Shown piece after piece: positions 45,353-57,352 of a stretch of DNA of 64,000 bases (its first letter is position 1; every line of letters starts with the position of its first letter). Source of the DNA: Salticus scenicus (lineage: Eukaryota > Arthropoda > Arachnida > Araneae > Salticidae); the NCBI GenBank assembly GCA_963930645.1, contig OZ005651.1, positions 126,514,231-126,578,230 of the forward strand, in the 5' to 3' direction. A program made the position numbers and the translations under genes. Below the pieces are notes generated by a model. It was not told the origin of the DNA, did no database searches, and saw only the letters and a program-made list of their open reading frames with translations.

Positions 45353-46125
45353 CAATAAAAATCAGAAAGTTTAATCAACCCATTCTAATTTTTACACATA
45401 CCTTTTACACCTTTACCTAAAATTTTTATCCTTCCATGACTATTCTAGTTTTTCTGTTTACATTAAATCTTATTAAAAACTTCCAGCAGAATACTAAATG
45501 GCTCTCAAAAATCAACAAGAGGAGAAAAGTTCATAAAAAAAAAATGAAACCAACACCAAAGTACACATATTAAATCTAAATATTATAAACTTTCAAAAAT
45601 AAAGCACACAAGACAGATTTTTAAAGTTTTCAAAAATTTTATATTTCAATTTCATAAAAAAAGGAGGCGCTTCTAACACGGTAGAACATAGAACAGAATT
45701 TGGTAACAAATTCATAAGGTTCATCCACTGGCTACCCCAAAATGAAAACTGAAAAACTACATAAATTAAGAAAGACAAAATTAGCTCAGCACTCTCAAAA
45801 TTGTTTTGTAGAATTTGATACTGCATCTGAAAATATCATTCTTATATTCACATAAAATTTATTTTTTAGCATCTCTTTTCATTATTAACAAAAAATAAAT
45901 AAATAAGTATAAAGTCTTTCTCTTGATAATGTCCAAAAGAGCATATTCAGACATCAGCTAAACTTGGTCCTGCATTCATTTTGGTCACACCAACACATGG
46001 TAAGAGTCATAAAAAAAACTAGTGATATAAAAAAATTTATAACACATTTTTACCCAAATTTTAACATGCTGAAGGAAGATGGGTAAATAATTGATAGAAA
46101 TTAAACTAAATAAAAGATAGCTTAC
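44871..46125. other. AT-rich DNA between duplicated units
   Basis: Contains a run of C and a TA tract at about 45306-45348. Minus-strand frames at 44986-45204 and 45593-45826 are open but have no motif. The second starts right after a possible acceptor (tattttcag), so it could be an exon or untranslated region of the candidate gene at 46126-46237. Confidence 0.4.
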
Positions 46126-46237
46126 TGACTTTAAGCAATGGAGGGTCAAGGACTTCAAGAGGTGGAAGGGATACTTTTAGGCTATCACAGGTGAAATCAA
46201 CGGTAAATATTACTCCTGGGAGCACTCTGCTATTTGA
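46126..46237 (-). CDS. Candidate host exon of unknown function
   Basis: A minus-strand frame reads VLPGVIFTVDFTCDSL, then KVSLPPLEVLDPPLLKV, and ends at a strong donor (TCA then GTAAGC, 46125-46120). Upstream it is bounded by agcag at 46231-46227, a possible acceptor lacking a pyrimidine tract, and by a stop just beyond. The segment is regular and proline/leucine-rich, unlike chance frames nearby, and lies in a GC-richer block. A second acceptor-like site (cccatcttccttcag, near 46072) lies downstream, only ~55 bp away. I do not recognise the protein. Confidence 0.25.
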
Positions 46238-46960
46238 TTACTGAGCCACTCTCTTCTCAGTTATTCATAATCGAAACACCTTCACTTAACCCATGTGTTT
46301 TGACGAGCCTACACCTCCACTTTTTATGTTCCTGGTTTCACGACAAATCAGAAAAATCTTAACTGGCCCAATGCAGCACACATTTCTCCAGCCTTGTATA
46401 TCCAAATGCGAACACCGTAAATCTGCAGACCATCACCAATGACCAAACTATTAGGACTGCATGATCAAAGCTCAAGATGCCGAAAGTTCATCATCATATC
46501 AGTAGCTATTTTACATTTTTCGAAGTTAAATCTTAATATGACTCTCAGTAAGTCTTCGTTAACCCTTCGGAACACCAATATACTCTCATTAAGGGCTCAA
46601 CAAGGCCCTTTTTTGACACAAACTATTCTACATCATGCGTCGGTTATCCATCGCAACGCCTCAACTGATTAATTTCGCGCCTCCGAGACTAAAAGCCGAT
46701 AATTGTTGCCACTACGAGGGGAGAAAAACTCACAGATGCAAAAACTGGCCAATCAGCGCCTACAACACCCCTACCGATCAAGTCACTGGACGTGACAATT
46801 GGCAAAATAGCTGCATTCGCTAATTAGCCAGACCAACCGCACGTGCCGATACTGACCTACTGCGTGACCTTACAAACCCTGAAGGACGAGATATCCCACG
46901 AAGGTCACAATCTTTTTAAAAGTAGACTCGTTCTCAAGCTTGTTGCTAAGCGTTGAAAGT
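46238..46960. promoter_or_regulatory. GC-richer block, possible promoter and 5' region
   Basis: 46260-46930 is markedly less AT-rich than its surroundings. On the minus strand it has a CCAAT-box context (gctgattggccag near 46758), CG-rich phrases (ggaggcgcgaaatt near 46685) and an open stretch at about 46346-46450 (SLVIGDGLQIYGVRIWIYKA). Two plus-strand frames (46439-46672, 46635-46823) are also open without motifs. It may be the start of a minus-strand gene or an unrecognised repeat. Confidence 0.25.
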
Positions 46961-47154
46961 TTTATCACAAAAATTAGGGGAGACAAATTTAAAGACAAGT
47001 AAAAGAAACAGAGAATCTAAGTAGATAAAAATAATAAAAAAAAACTGAATTAAACTTTAAAGTAGAAATTGTCCCTAACTTGAATTACAATATTTCTTAC
47101 CTTTAAAGTGTGAAAGACTACAGTTAAAAAAAATACTTGTTATGATTTTAATCA
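46961..47154. other. AT-rich DNA, no gene seen
   Basis: Nothing identifiable. Confidence 0.5.
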
Positions 47155-48819
47155 TAACAATTATAACATGCAGGGTATTAAAACCAATCCAAAGCCATTT
47201 TAATGAAACTTGGCATGTAACATTAGACACAATACACTGCAATCAGGATACAAAAATATTAAATGTTTAAAGAAACATAAGAATTTTTACTAAATAGTTT
47301 TTTTAACTACGCATGCGCAAGCTTTAAAAATATGACTTGCAAAATGCATTAGGTGAAATTTTTGAGCTATGTTTATTAAAAAAACCAAACAAATTTCGTG
47401 TAAATTCAAAAAGTTGTACGAGATAGAAAAAGGATATTTACTCCTCTCTCAAAAAAAAAAAAAAAAAAGCCTAATATGTTTCAAGCTATACTAAAATCGT
47501 AATAAATCACATGATGAAACGTGAATAAAGTCTAAGTAAAAATGCATGAAAAATTATTTATAATTCAATAATGACACATGAATAAAATACAAAGGCTACA
47601 ATCATAATAAGCAATAATAAATGTGATAAACAACTGATTTCCATTTTGTTAACAATTTTATCACGGATCTTTTGTAACTGAATTACATTTCATTTTTTGA
47701 ATGTATATAAATGTGAAATTACGTTGTTGAATAAAACGCATTTTGTTAAAAAAATAAAAAATTAAATGTAATCAACGAATTTAATTTTAAAGAACAAATA
47801 TCGTACGGATGTATTTGTGCGGTTGATAAAAAGTTTATTGAGTGGCAAGTGTTTAAGTATTTCCAAACAGGTTAAAAATATTTTTCTCGCATTGCGTGTT
47901 AAATGAAAATTTGTATATTGTTTTATCTTAAAAATGCATTTTCAAAGATTATAAGTTCAAACATTATTGATTTTCAACCATTATTTTATTCAAAAGTCAT
48001 ATAATTTGATTGTTTGAAAATTCAAAAATAGGTTTTAGTTTAAATTCTTTATGATATTTATTTTGAAGTATGATCTTTAACAGACAAATATAAAAAAAAT
48101 AATTAGGTACTTTGTATCTTTAAGTATTTTACAACACAAAATGTAAACTAACTGTATTTTATTTATTTATTTTACATGTTTTTCAAATTGTAGATATTTC
48201 AAAATAATTGGCATTATATCATGGGAATAAATTTTGAATACGCATATAAAAAGTGTGCATAAAAATCTTGATAAAAACATATGTTTCACTAATAAAATAG
48301 ATTTTTAGTACTAAGAACGTTGGCTTTTCTGTTAATACATAACAAAAAAAAAAAAAAGAATTATTCTACTATAATATTTTTTTTTCTCGCTACGAGCGGT
48401 GAAGTATTGGAAATACCTTTTGATTCTCAATAATAATAAAAAAAAATAATGATGTGATTTATGAAAAAGCTAATAAATCAAATGTTAATAAGTAATTCCA
48501 CATGCTATTAGCAAATTGAAAATAATAATAATATTGAAGAATTACCTTGAAAAATCAGGATTGTAAAGAACATGTTATACCTCATATATTTCGGCGTAAG
48601 TTTTTCTCTGAAAAGCGATAAAGTGACCAGAAAAAAATTAAAGAAAAACTAAAACTTTTGGGATCACCCTGTAAAACGTGATTATTCAAATGCGTTATTA
48701 ATATAACATATGCTTATAAGGATTTTTGTAATTATCTGTGTAATTGTTTATGATGGTACCACATATGTCAATGGAGATTTAATAATTTATTTAGGAAACT
48801 GCCTCTTTTTGCCCCTTTT
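47155..48819 (+). repeat. Duplicated unit D, copy 2
   Basis: Its first 320 bp (aaaccaatccaaagccattt, then aactacgcatgcgcaagctt at 47311) recur at 48825-49115. The part from 47450 onward is the homologue of 42648-44870. This copy lacks the hAT: accacatatgtcaatggag at 48756 runs straight on to atttatttaggaaactg. A short segment at about 48557-48700 (gtaaagaacatgttatacct...cttttgggatcaccctgtaa) looks like a Tc1-type end and recurs near 55190. Confidence 0.65.
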
Positions 48820-49115
48820 TCAATTATATCATACAGGATATTAAGCCCAATCCAAAGTTATTTTTATGAAGATTGGCAGACAACATTAGACAGCACAGCT
48901 TACTGCACTCAGGTTACAAAAATATTAAATATTTAATGAAATCTTAGAGCACTTTTACTACATAATTTTTAACTACGCATGCACAAGCTTTATTCATTTG
49001 CCAATTGTATCAGCTACCTATATGAAAACCACAAAATAAATAGTATAAATAATAGTATAAATTAAAAAAAATTGTACATGATAGAATGAACTGATATTTA
49101 ATTCCTCGCAAAGAA
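48820..49115 (+). repeat. Duplicated unit D, partial third copy
   Basis: Matches 47155-47470 in order: cagtatattaagcccaatcc-type start, gttacaaaaatattaaat at 48914 and aactacgcatgcacaagctt at 48970. It lies directly after copy 2, giving a tandem arrangement with a period near 1.67 kb. Confidence 0.6.
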
Positions 49116-49558
49116 AGAAAATCTATTCTATAAAGGGACTTAATCGCATTTCAATTTATCTCACATTTTAATGTATTATACATAAATTGCTTTGTACTTT
49201 TCAGTAGGCCGCGATTTAGGTTAGAAAATTTCTCATATAAATTTTATTAATTATATTATTTAACATTATAACTGAAGATCTTCGTTATGTAAATCATTCT
49301 ACCAAAAAATGTTTAAAAAAAAAAAAAAAAAAGTTTTTTTTTTTTTTTTTTTTTTTTTTTTGTAAGCTTCAATACTGAATAGTTAATGGAGAAAACTGAA
49401 ATAGTTAATGGAGAATAATAATCAAGAAAAAACTTAAAACAAATTGTTTGTAACGCAAATTTAACTCTCCTTGAAAATACCATGACAAATTTAAGCACAA
49501 TGGTTTTTGAAAGAGCTTTTCGTTCCTTTCTGCATCAAGTATGTAAGAAAAAATCCAC
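49116..49558. other. AT-rich DNA with A and T runs
   Basis: An A run at 49316-49332 and a T run at 49335-49361. The minus-strand frames here are low-complexity shadows. A small duplication of atagttaatggagaa lies near 49380-49413. Confidence 0.55.
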
Positions 49559-49588
49559 CTGACGAAGAAAGATATACTCTTTCGAAAC
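49559..49588 (+). ncRNA. Orphan hammerhead-like core, PLE 3' remnant
   Basis: CTGACGA, stem GAAAG / CTTTC (7-nt loop), GAAAC. This matches the PLE-associated cores at 17458, 29290 and 63245 in order and spacing. No endonuclease sequence is visible upstream, so only the terminal part of a PLE appears to remain. Confidence 0.45.
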
Positions 49589-52500
49589 ACGTTATGCCCA
49601 AAATTTTCCTCATATTTATAAGGAATGTGTAATGTTTCTTATCATTATATCCTGCATCGGCTGTAAAAGGTTTTACTGATAAATAAATTTATTTCTTTTG
49701 ATTTACATATTTAGTAAAGAAAAATATTTTCAAAATATAGTTTATATTTGCGTCTGATATTGCAAATTTTTTAAATGAGGATTTCAATAAATAAAATTTA
49801 GCTAATGCCGATAATTTTTCCACATTTTATTTAATGGAATATTTTATAAATTGTTTTTAAGGGGAAAAAAATCTACATCTATGGAAAAGAAGATTAAAAA
49901 AAATGTATTTAATCTTCGTCTATTTATTTATTTCGATTATTTATGAGTTTATCTTAAAATTCATTGAATATTTCATTATTTCAGAGTGTATAAATGTAAG
50001 AATACAATTGTGGCATTTCTTTTTAAGCCGCTAATATTGTTCTTTCTTACTCATTTATTTGTTTCACTTTATTTATTTATTTATTTATTTATTTTTAATG
50101 TATCATTTTTACATGCGTCATTTTCAATTATACTTAATCTTCTATTTAGTTTGCAATCCTAAGTAATAATGATCTATCATTTCTTTCTCAATTTTTTATG
50201 CCTCGTGTTGTTAATTGGACTTAACACCTATACCTGCCATCTAAAATACATTTTTGAAAAATTCAAAGTCATAAAAATCTCATATTATTAATTATGTTAG
50301 AAATGTAAGAGTTAGAGTTCCGTTGTAATAAATTTAACCTAAAAAAAAAATTTGTTTTTTTTTTTTTTTTATTTCCATCAAAGAAAGCTTGTATATATAT
50401 GATTAATAGGTATTTAGAATAGTAAATATTTTTTGTGAGTTTAAAAATTAATCTTATGTTTTATTTTCCCCTGCCTAGTGACGAAAACATAAAAGTGATT
50501 CACGTTTTAAAGGCAATCAACAGAGCTTTTTCTACTAAATGCATCTTCCTACAGAATTTTATTTGACGTCCGGGTGGTCATACGAGCTGTTTTATAGAAG
50601 GTGGCCGTAGTGAGATAAAAAGTATAGGGACAAAGTTTCTTTATACCGAAACTAATACATAATTCTTTTTAATTAGCAATAAAAAATTATCATTTTATAC
50701 TTTAAATTATAAACTTCTATTTTTAGTGATAAAATTTAAATTTAAAGAAAAGTTTGTTTTTATACTTCAAATTGTTTCAGAAGATCCGTGCATAGAGCGG
50801 TGGACAAAACTCAAAAGTAAAAATTTGAACATTTTAAATTATTTTGCAGTAAAATTTGCAGCTATTTTCGCGAAGTAACGTTTTGAAACTTTATAAAAAT
50901 CTCGCATAATACATTTCACCATATATATATATATATATATATACAACATTGTATAGTACAAACATAAAAAAACAGAAATTACACATTAATTGGAGAATCA
51001 ACAATATAAAATATCTGCAGTTTACCTGTACACTAAAAATTTCATTTATTACAAAAAATAACGAGATAATTTTACTTAAAATTTTTTTTTCACTTATATA
51101 AAATGTTCTGTTAGACAAAATCAAACAAAAGTAAACATGAAATAAATACATTTTATAGTTTAGGTACATAAATTCATAGAATTGTCATTTAATTATTTAT
51201 TCGATAAAAGCTTGGAAGGAACTATCAAATCTTTTTGTTTTATCATGTAAATATATATTTTTGAAAGATTTCTAAGATTGAAAACAACAGTAAAAAAAAA
51301 AAAAAAAAAAAAAAAGGAAACAAAAATGGTTATGTTTATGCATGCAAGACCAAAAGTAAAGTAGGAAATCATATATTTCTCATGATAAAAAAATTACACG
51401 TATATCCTATTTAATTTTAATGTATTTTTTTAGAATATTGTTTTTTTTAATTCGACATTAAATTTCAATATATTTTCATTGATATACGTAATTAATGTAT
51501 TCCATACGTAATTTCAATAATATGCGAGATTAAAATAAGTGATATTTAATGTAATTGACGCTTTATTTTTCAATAAATAAATAAACAAAAATTAAAAATA
51601 AAATAAATAAATAAATATTAACGTCGATTAATGTTTTAATGTTTCAGTGAAAGAATATCTCTTACTTCTTTTCAAGTGAATGTGTGAGCGTGTAAATGGC
51701 GTTTCTATGTTATTGGATATGTAATGTTACAGAGAAAATATTGGTATAGTGTCTTTAAAATATCTACGGACAATTTACTCAGTTTAGAAATACTTTTGAA
51801 TTGAAAATACGTCTCAAGTAATCTATAAGTTTTAGATAAGTTTTAAGGCAGTAAACAAGAATTAGTTTTAATTTTCAATCTTTACAGGTTTAATAGTGAC
51901 ATTTTTCTATTCACTTACAAGCCACCTAGCTTAAGTTTATATACTAAAAAATGGCATGACTCAAACATAATTTTTTTAAGCCTGACATTTCATTACATTT
52001 TTTTTTTTTTTTTTAATTTTTTTTTTAACTTTAGTTCTATGTACGTGCATTTATGACTGTAAAATTATCTCGTTCTTTTTCATCTACAAACACGTTCAAA
52101 TGAAAATCGTGCTGTAATTTCACAAATGGTTGGGAATTAGTCAGTTCTTTGTGATATATTAAATGACTCACATCTGAAGACTAATCGGTATTATATTATA
52201 AACAGTGATCTGTTGGTAAGACAAAATAAGAATAAAAATAAAAATAAAAATAAAATAAAATAAATAAATAAATAGTTTTGTCTTACAAAATCTGATGCCT
52301 AGAGAGGTACGAAATTTTATATGGTTATTTAATGTGAGTAAATTATTAAATAAATCGCACGAAAAAATATTTAGCCGGCAAATATAGCTATCAAAGAGCT
52401 TGGGATACACAAATAAAGTTAACTTGTAGAGGGGTTTCACTTAATATTATTTTCTTTATTTATATGACATTTTAGAACTTTACGTAAATTGTCAGAAAAT

Positions 52501-53060
52501 TGATTAAATATTATAAACAAATGCGTAATGCAACATCAGCTATACACTGATAACGAAACCACAAAGAAAAAATATCACAATTTAATTGTAAACACTTTTT
52601 GCTTACAGAGAGGAACATTTTATTAGATTTTAATTATTAAAAAAAAAAAAAAAAAAAAAATGTGTTTTTAAATATAACAGAAACTGTTCTGAAACACATT
52701 TAATACGTAGCGTTTAAATCATAACAATAGAAATAAAGTTGTAATATTTATCTTATACCAAAAACGACGCAATAACTCAAAGATAGAAAAAAAATTCTAC
52801 TCTTTTACTTTAACTGAACTATTTTAAAGATTGTTTCAAAATACAATTGTATATTTGCAGTTTGAAACGCGCAGTGATTCGAAATTTGCAGTGTTTGCAG
52901 AATGGAAATATTGCATTACAACAAAGTGAAACAATACTAATACATAAAGTAAATGTAAATTTCCTAGAAATGTAATTAATTAAATCAGCTATTACTTTCA
53001 ACACATAAAATAAATCTAAATTTGATATATGAAACTCTCCCACGTGTTTCATAATTTATG
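49589..53060. other. 3.5-kb AT-rich stretch without a recognisable gene
   Basis: Low-complexity features only: TTTA repeats near 50068-50095, T and A runs (50358, 51292-51315, 52641), TA repeat at 50924-50943 and AAAAT repeats at 52230-52275. Minus-strand frames at 50891, 52168 and 52819 have no motifs. Confidence 0.6.
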
Positions 53061-53975
53061 TAGAGGAGAGGAAGATATAATGGAATTGTCGGGAAATATG
53101 TAATATCGAGGTTTCGATTCTGATTGGTACTGCTATCACGTGGAAATACCATGAATTACATAAGAAGGACTCCCATGATGCAATACAGTATGAAGCGACC
53201 GCTTGTTGTTCTCGTACCATTCCCTACACAACAAAGTGTGTTTTGTTATTTACAAGAATTTTTGCAGGTAAGTTTTCAAACATTTAAACTGACTAGTACA
53301 CATGTGATTTGAGCATTGATGTTAAGCATAATGTATACTGAAAAAATTGTAGTTTGTTATACTTTGGTCGTTTTTTAGCTGAAAATATTTTTTCCATTAA
53401 TTTAAAAATTCATTTTCCAAGATGGCATGGGTATTATGGAATACTAGGTATTACATAAATTGATTTCATATATTCATCTAAAGAACCAAAACAGAAAGAC
53501 GCTGAATGTATCTTCTGTAACGGAAAATTCTCCGAAGATGAACGAAGGGAAATTTGGATTAAATGTTTCAGCTGTTCTCCGTGGGCTCATCTTGATTCTA
53601 TGGGGGTAGAGCATGAAGATTACATCTGTGACTTTTGAAAATAGACTCGTAGCAGAAAAAGCTTTCACATAATCTTTAAAATATAGTCTTTATAGTTAAA
53701 AATAACTATATTTATGAAGTCTAATAAGTTTTTCTATGGTTTAAACCACCTATTCCATATTACCCGACTATTTCATATTAACCACCATTTGTAACTTTTT
53801 TTTAAGTAAACTTTCTAGAACAACAACAACAAAAAAAAAAAAATATGTTTTTTTACAGTGACAATTCGTTACAAAAAATTACACTATGTACTCATCATGA
53901 TTTTGGGAATTTTTATTAAAAACAAGTTATTTTAAAAAATGTAAATGGTATTCCATAATACCCTCCTCTTCTCTA
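53061..53975 (+). mobile_element. Pogo-like non-autonomous element, copy A
   Basis: The ends TAGAGGAGAGGAAGATATAA and (minus strand) TAGAGAAGAGGAGGGTATTA are inverted with TA borders. The word ggtattatggaata recurs at the ends, at about 53431 and as the palindrome ggtattccataatacc at 53947-53962. A strong donor (CAG then GTAAGT) is at 53268-53275, and a zinc-finger remnant is at 53480-53638. The full length is repeated inverted at 61374-62295. Short TIRs, TA target and this zinc finger suggest a pogo/Tigger-type parent. Confidence 0.7.
53480..53638 (+). pseudogene. PHD-like zinc-finger tail of a transposase (copy A)
   Basis: Reads KEPKQKDAECIFCNGKFSED, then EIWIKCFSCSPWAHLDSMG and EDYICDF with a stop. 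The C-x2-C, W-x-x-C-x2-C, W-x-H and IC-x-F-C spacing is that of the PHD-like finger at the C-terminus of many pogo-type arthropod transposases (family knowledge). Here the last Cys is replaced by the stop, and the usual Cys after WAHLD is Ser. The DDE domain is absent. Confidence 0.6.
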
Positions 53976-55099
53976 TATAAATGCTTTTTTTCTGACAGCA
54001 AATTAAGAATAAAAAAAAAAAAAGGTTCTTTTTTACACTTTAAATTCCGAAAGAGAATGCAGAATAAAGAAAAACACATGTATTGAACTGAAACGATAAC
54101 TTTTATTTTCAAATAAAAGTGTCAACAATGCAGCAGATTTTATGTTGAAATTTTGTTGACTTTTAAAGCAATAAAAGTAATATAATAGAGGTTGTAGTAA
54201 ATATTCAAAGAATACATTAGTGTTTTATTGATATTCAAGAGTATTTATTTTTCAGATAAAAACATTGTTGCCATGTCCTCCATCTAATCAATAAAATATT
54301 ATGTTTTCTATTTAATTTCATGGATATATTTATACAAAACAGTTTTTAAGCACGCCATTTTACATTTACGCTTTTTATTAGTATTTCATATTTTTTATTT
54401 TTATTTCTTTTATCTGTGATTGTAATATGTAAGAGATACTGCTTGTGTTTCGTATTTTACTTATTTATTTATAGTAAAATGTATAAGAGTTTTAGAAATT
54501 AAAGCTACAAATTAATTTTAAAATTAAATTATCTAAAGCGACAAAATTCTGCATTTCAAGCAGTCGAATTTTACTACTGTTATTATTATTTTTTTCTAAT
54601 ATTTTAATATCATTTCGTCAGAATTACATAAGTTTTTTTTTCCCTGCAGAAAATAAAAAGGCTAAAAAAGTAGTCTCCTATTTCATAAAAATGCCTAACC
54701 ATAATCGCAAAAGAACTTTAAAAATGTATAGAAAAAGCGAGTGGAAAACAAAGACAAGAAACAAGACGTATAAGTTTTCACGCTATAACAAATTTCATGT
54801 TTTTAACATGTCCATGTCTTAATCCACCCGCAGATGTCCATAAAACTAAAAGTTTCTTCCATACGCCCATATTTCCATAAAGGAAATATATTTTAAACGG
54901 GAAGGGTCGTAGGAAATGTGAGTAAAAAAGACAGAACCTATTTTTGCAACTGTTTCAGCCATTTCTTCCCATATGTATGAATGTGAGACGGTACTTAAGA
55001 AGATTCTTGAATTACTGATGAATCAGCTCTAACATTTTTCATATAATATCTTGACAAGGTTTCGTATAGCCTACAATCATGCACTAAGGTATTATAATA
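53976..55099. other. AT-rich DNA, no gene seen
   Basis: No motif-bearing frame. The minus-strand frame at 53927-54112 is a chance frame across the element border. Confidence 0.55.
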
Positions 55100-55700
55100 A
55101 AATTACACTTGGTGGACAAAATAAAGAAAGCACTTTAATTTTACACGTAGTGTCGGATTTCTTGAAAATTATTTGATGCATTATAATGAAACTTCAGGGC
55201 TGTAAAGTATGTTATACCTCATTTATCAATAAGGGTTTTGTTCCGTAGGCAAAAATGAGACCAGTAGCATATAAAAGAATAAATAATGTTGGAGAACCAC
55301 CAGTAAAAATTATGCTTGAGATATGCTGTAACTGTGAAATATGATTAGAATATTTCTTTTTACTATCTGTATTCATTTCCATGCGAAAAAGGAAATATAT
55401 TCATGATGATATAAAGCTTTCTTCAAAAAAGTCTAAAATGTTTCGTACGTCTTTGTTTCTGATATGATAGAAATTCAAACTAATGCAGTGCCATTGTTTT
55501 AGGGGAAAAAATGCAAAACTTTAAATAGATCAGGAAATGAGTATTTACAACAAATAATGTTTAACTGCGTATGCGCAAGCGTTAACAAAATTTAACTTGC
55601 ATAATTTATTACTGCAAAGTATAGAATTGTTCGTTAAAAAAGACAATAAAATAAGGTGAAATTAATAAATATATATGCTGTATAATGAGATGACAGCGAA
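55100..55700 (+). repeat. Partial copy of unit D with a Tc1-like end
   Basis: acttggtggacaaaataaag near 55109 resembles a Tc1-type terminus. gtaaagtatgttatacctca near 55202 matches 48566, and aactgcgtatgcgcaagcg near 55562 matches 47311 and 48970. Similarity is patchy. Confidence 0.45.
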
Positions 55701-56800
55701 AACGAGCAAATGCATAAGGGCTTTTATGCAAAGATTTATTTTCAATAAAAATGTATCGTATAATCATTAATTGTTTTAAAATGCAAATTTGCAAAAAGCC
55801 TCATGGATTTACTTTTTTTTAAAAGCAATTGAAATTCAACTCACTAAATGTCAAATATTTTTCTGAATTTTCAAGATATTTGCTTTAGATTTTACAAGTT
55901 TAACGCGATGCATTTAGCTAAGAAATAATGCGAAATATTTTTTGTTGATGAAAGTGAATGCGTAGTTAAACGTTATTTAGTGCAGATGTTCCTGCTTCCT
56001 CTTACATTTATTATTTTTATAATGCCGCATGTTGTTTCCACTTTATGTGTCAAATTTTCTGAAAGTGACACTGCAGTAGTTTAAAAATCTTGCATATTAT
56101 AAAAAAAAAAAAAAAAAAAAAAAAATGCCAAAAGGTTTCGATTTTGTTAAAGAAAACTTTATATCTTCATTAATATACTTGCTAATCTCATACAAATGAA
56201 TATATATAGACAGACGGAAGATGTTTCGTAGTCATATGTTACAGCCGAACAGTATGTCAAGCCCCATATTTTATAATGTGATACCAAAAACAGGATAATT
56301 CGACAAGTATTTTTCAGAAATAATTGACCAAAGTTGTAAAATTGAATGTATATTTTCACTATTTTTTCTACCACCTGAAACTATCATTGTAAATAGTATT
56401 AATTCTATTTACAAGTTACAATTATGCAAGACTGTATTACTGGACAAATATCTGTATTTCTGGAAAAGCGTTAATTAATATCATAAAGACTAGAGGATTT
56501 TGCATGTCCTTGATTCTTAAAAGATAAGAAAAATTCAGACTCGATAAATTTAAAAATTTGATTTTTAATAGAAATAAAGAAGCTCAATGGCATGGTATAT
56601 ATTAAAATTTTTGTATCTTTTTTCAGTAACTATTTAAGTATGCTAAAAAAAAATATGACCAACTTAAGTATTATCTTTCTGCATATCACATTTGGAAATT
56701 ATTTTGGCAGCTCTGTAATATACATTAATAAGAGTTGTGTCCAATCTAGTACAAAAATCCTATGAATTTAATTTCTATTAAATTACTCTATACCTATTCA
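55701..56800. other. AT-rich DNA, no gene seen
   Basis: An A run at 56101-56125. Nothing else identified. Confidence 0.55.
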
Positions 56801-56908
56801 CAGTCGGCTGCAAAATTATTGAAGCGCTAGCAATAATTCTTATTTAAAATATAAGCAACTAATACTGTTTCGTTAAGTAAATATTTGTCGAGTCATGATC
56901 TTATGTTA
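56801..56908. mobile_element. Tc1-type MITE, truncated copy 5
   Basis: Starts CAGTCGGCTGCAAAATTATT and keeps gcgctagcaataattcttat and aatactgtttcgttaagtaa. It then breaks off after catgatcttatgtta. The right end is not kept. Confidence 0.65.
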
Positions 56909-57033
56909 ATTAAAAAAAATAAGTTGATGATAAAAATTAGCGATCAAACTTAAAAAAGGAAAAAGGAAAAAATGTGAATGTGTGCTTCAATTGCCCTGCA
57001 CTGCAAAAATATCTTTTTTTTTTTTTTTTTTTT

Positions 57034-57352
57034 TTTCGAGCCCTGATACCATTCTTGCTGATTTTTATGTAAAATGACCTCCTGAATCCGAATATGACCC
57101 CCATTTTGCCCAATCATCCACCTTTTCTCGGAACTCCATCCCATCCCCCAATTTTTATCGTTGTTCAGTACTTTTATGGCCAGGAATTTGATTTGGAGAA
57201 TGTAAAAGAAATATTTGAACATTTGAAAACAAAAATACATCATGTAGAAAAACAATAACAATTGATTAATAAAATACAATAAATGTAATGTATAATTTCA
57301 GTGGCAAATCCCCCCTAAATTTTCTCCTTGCTGCAAATGTTCATGTTTTAGA
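57034..57352 (-). mobile_element. Foldback MITE F, half copy
   Basis: The reverse complement matches about 14846-15167: cgagccctgataccatt at 57039, aaatgacctcctgaatccg at 57072, tgacccccattttgccc at 57096 and cagtggcaaatcccccc at 57300. Only one arm plus the loop is present. It abuts a mariner fragment at about 57353. Confidence 0.7.
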
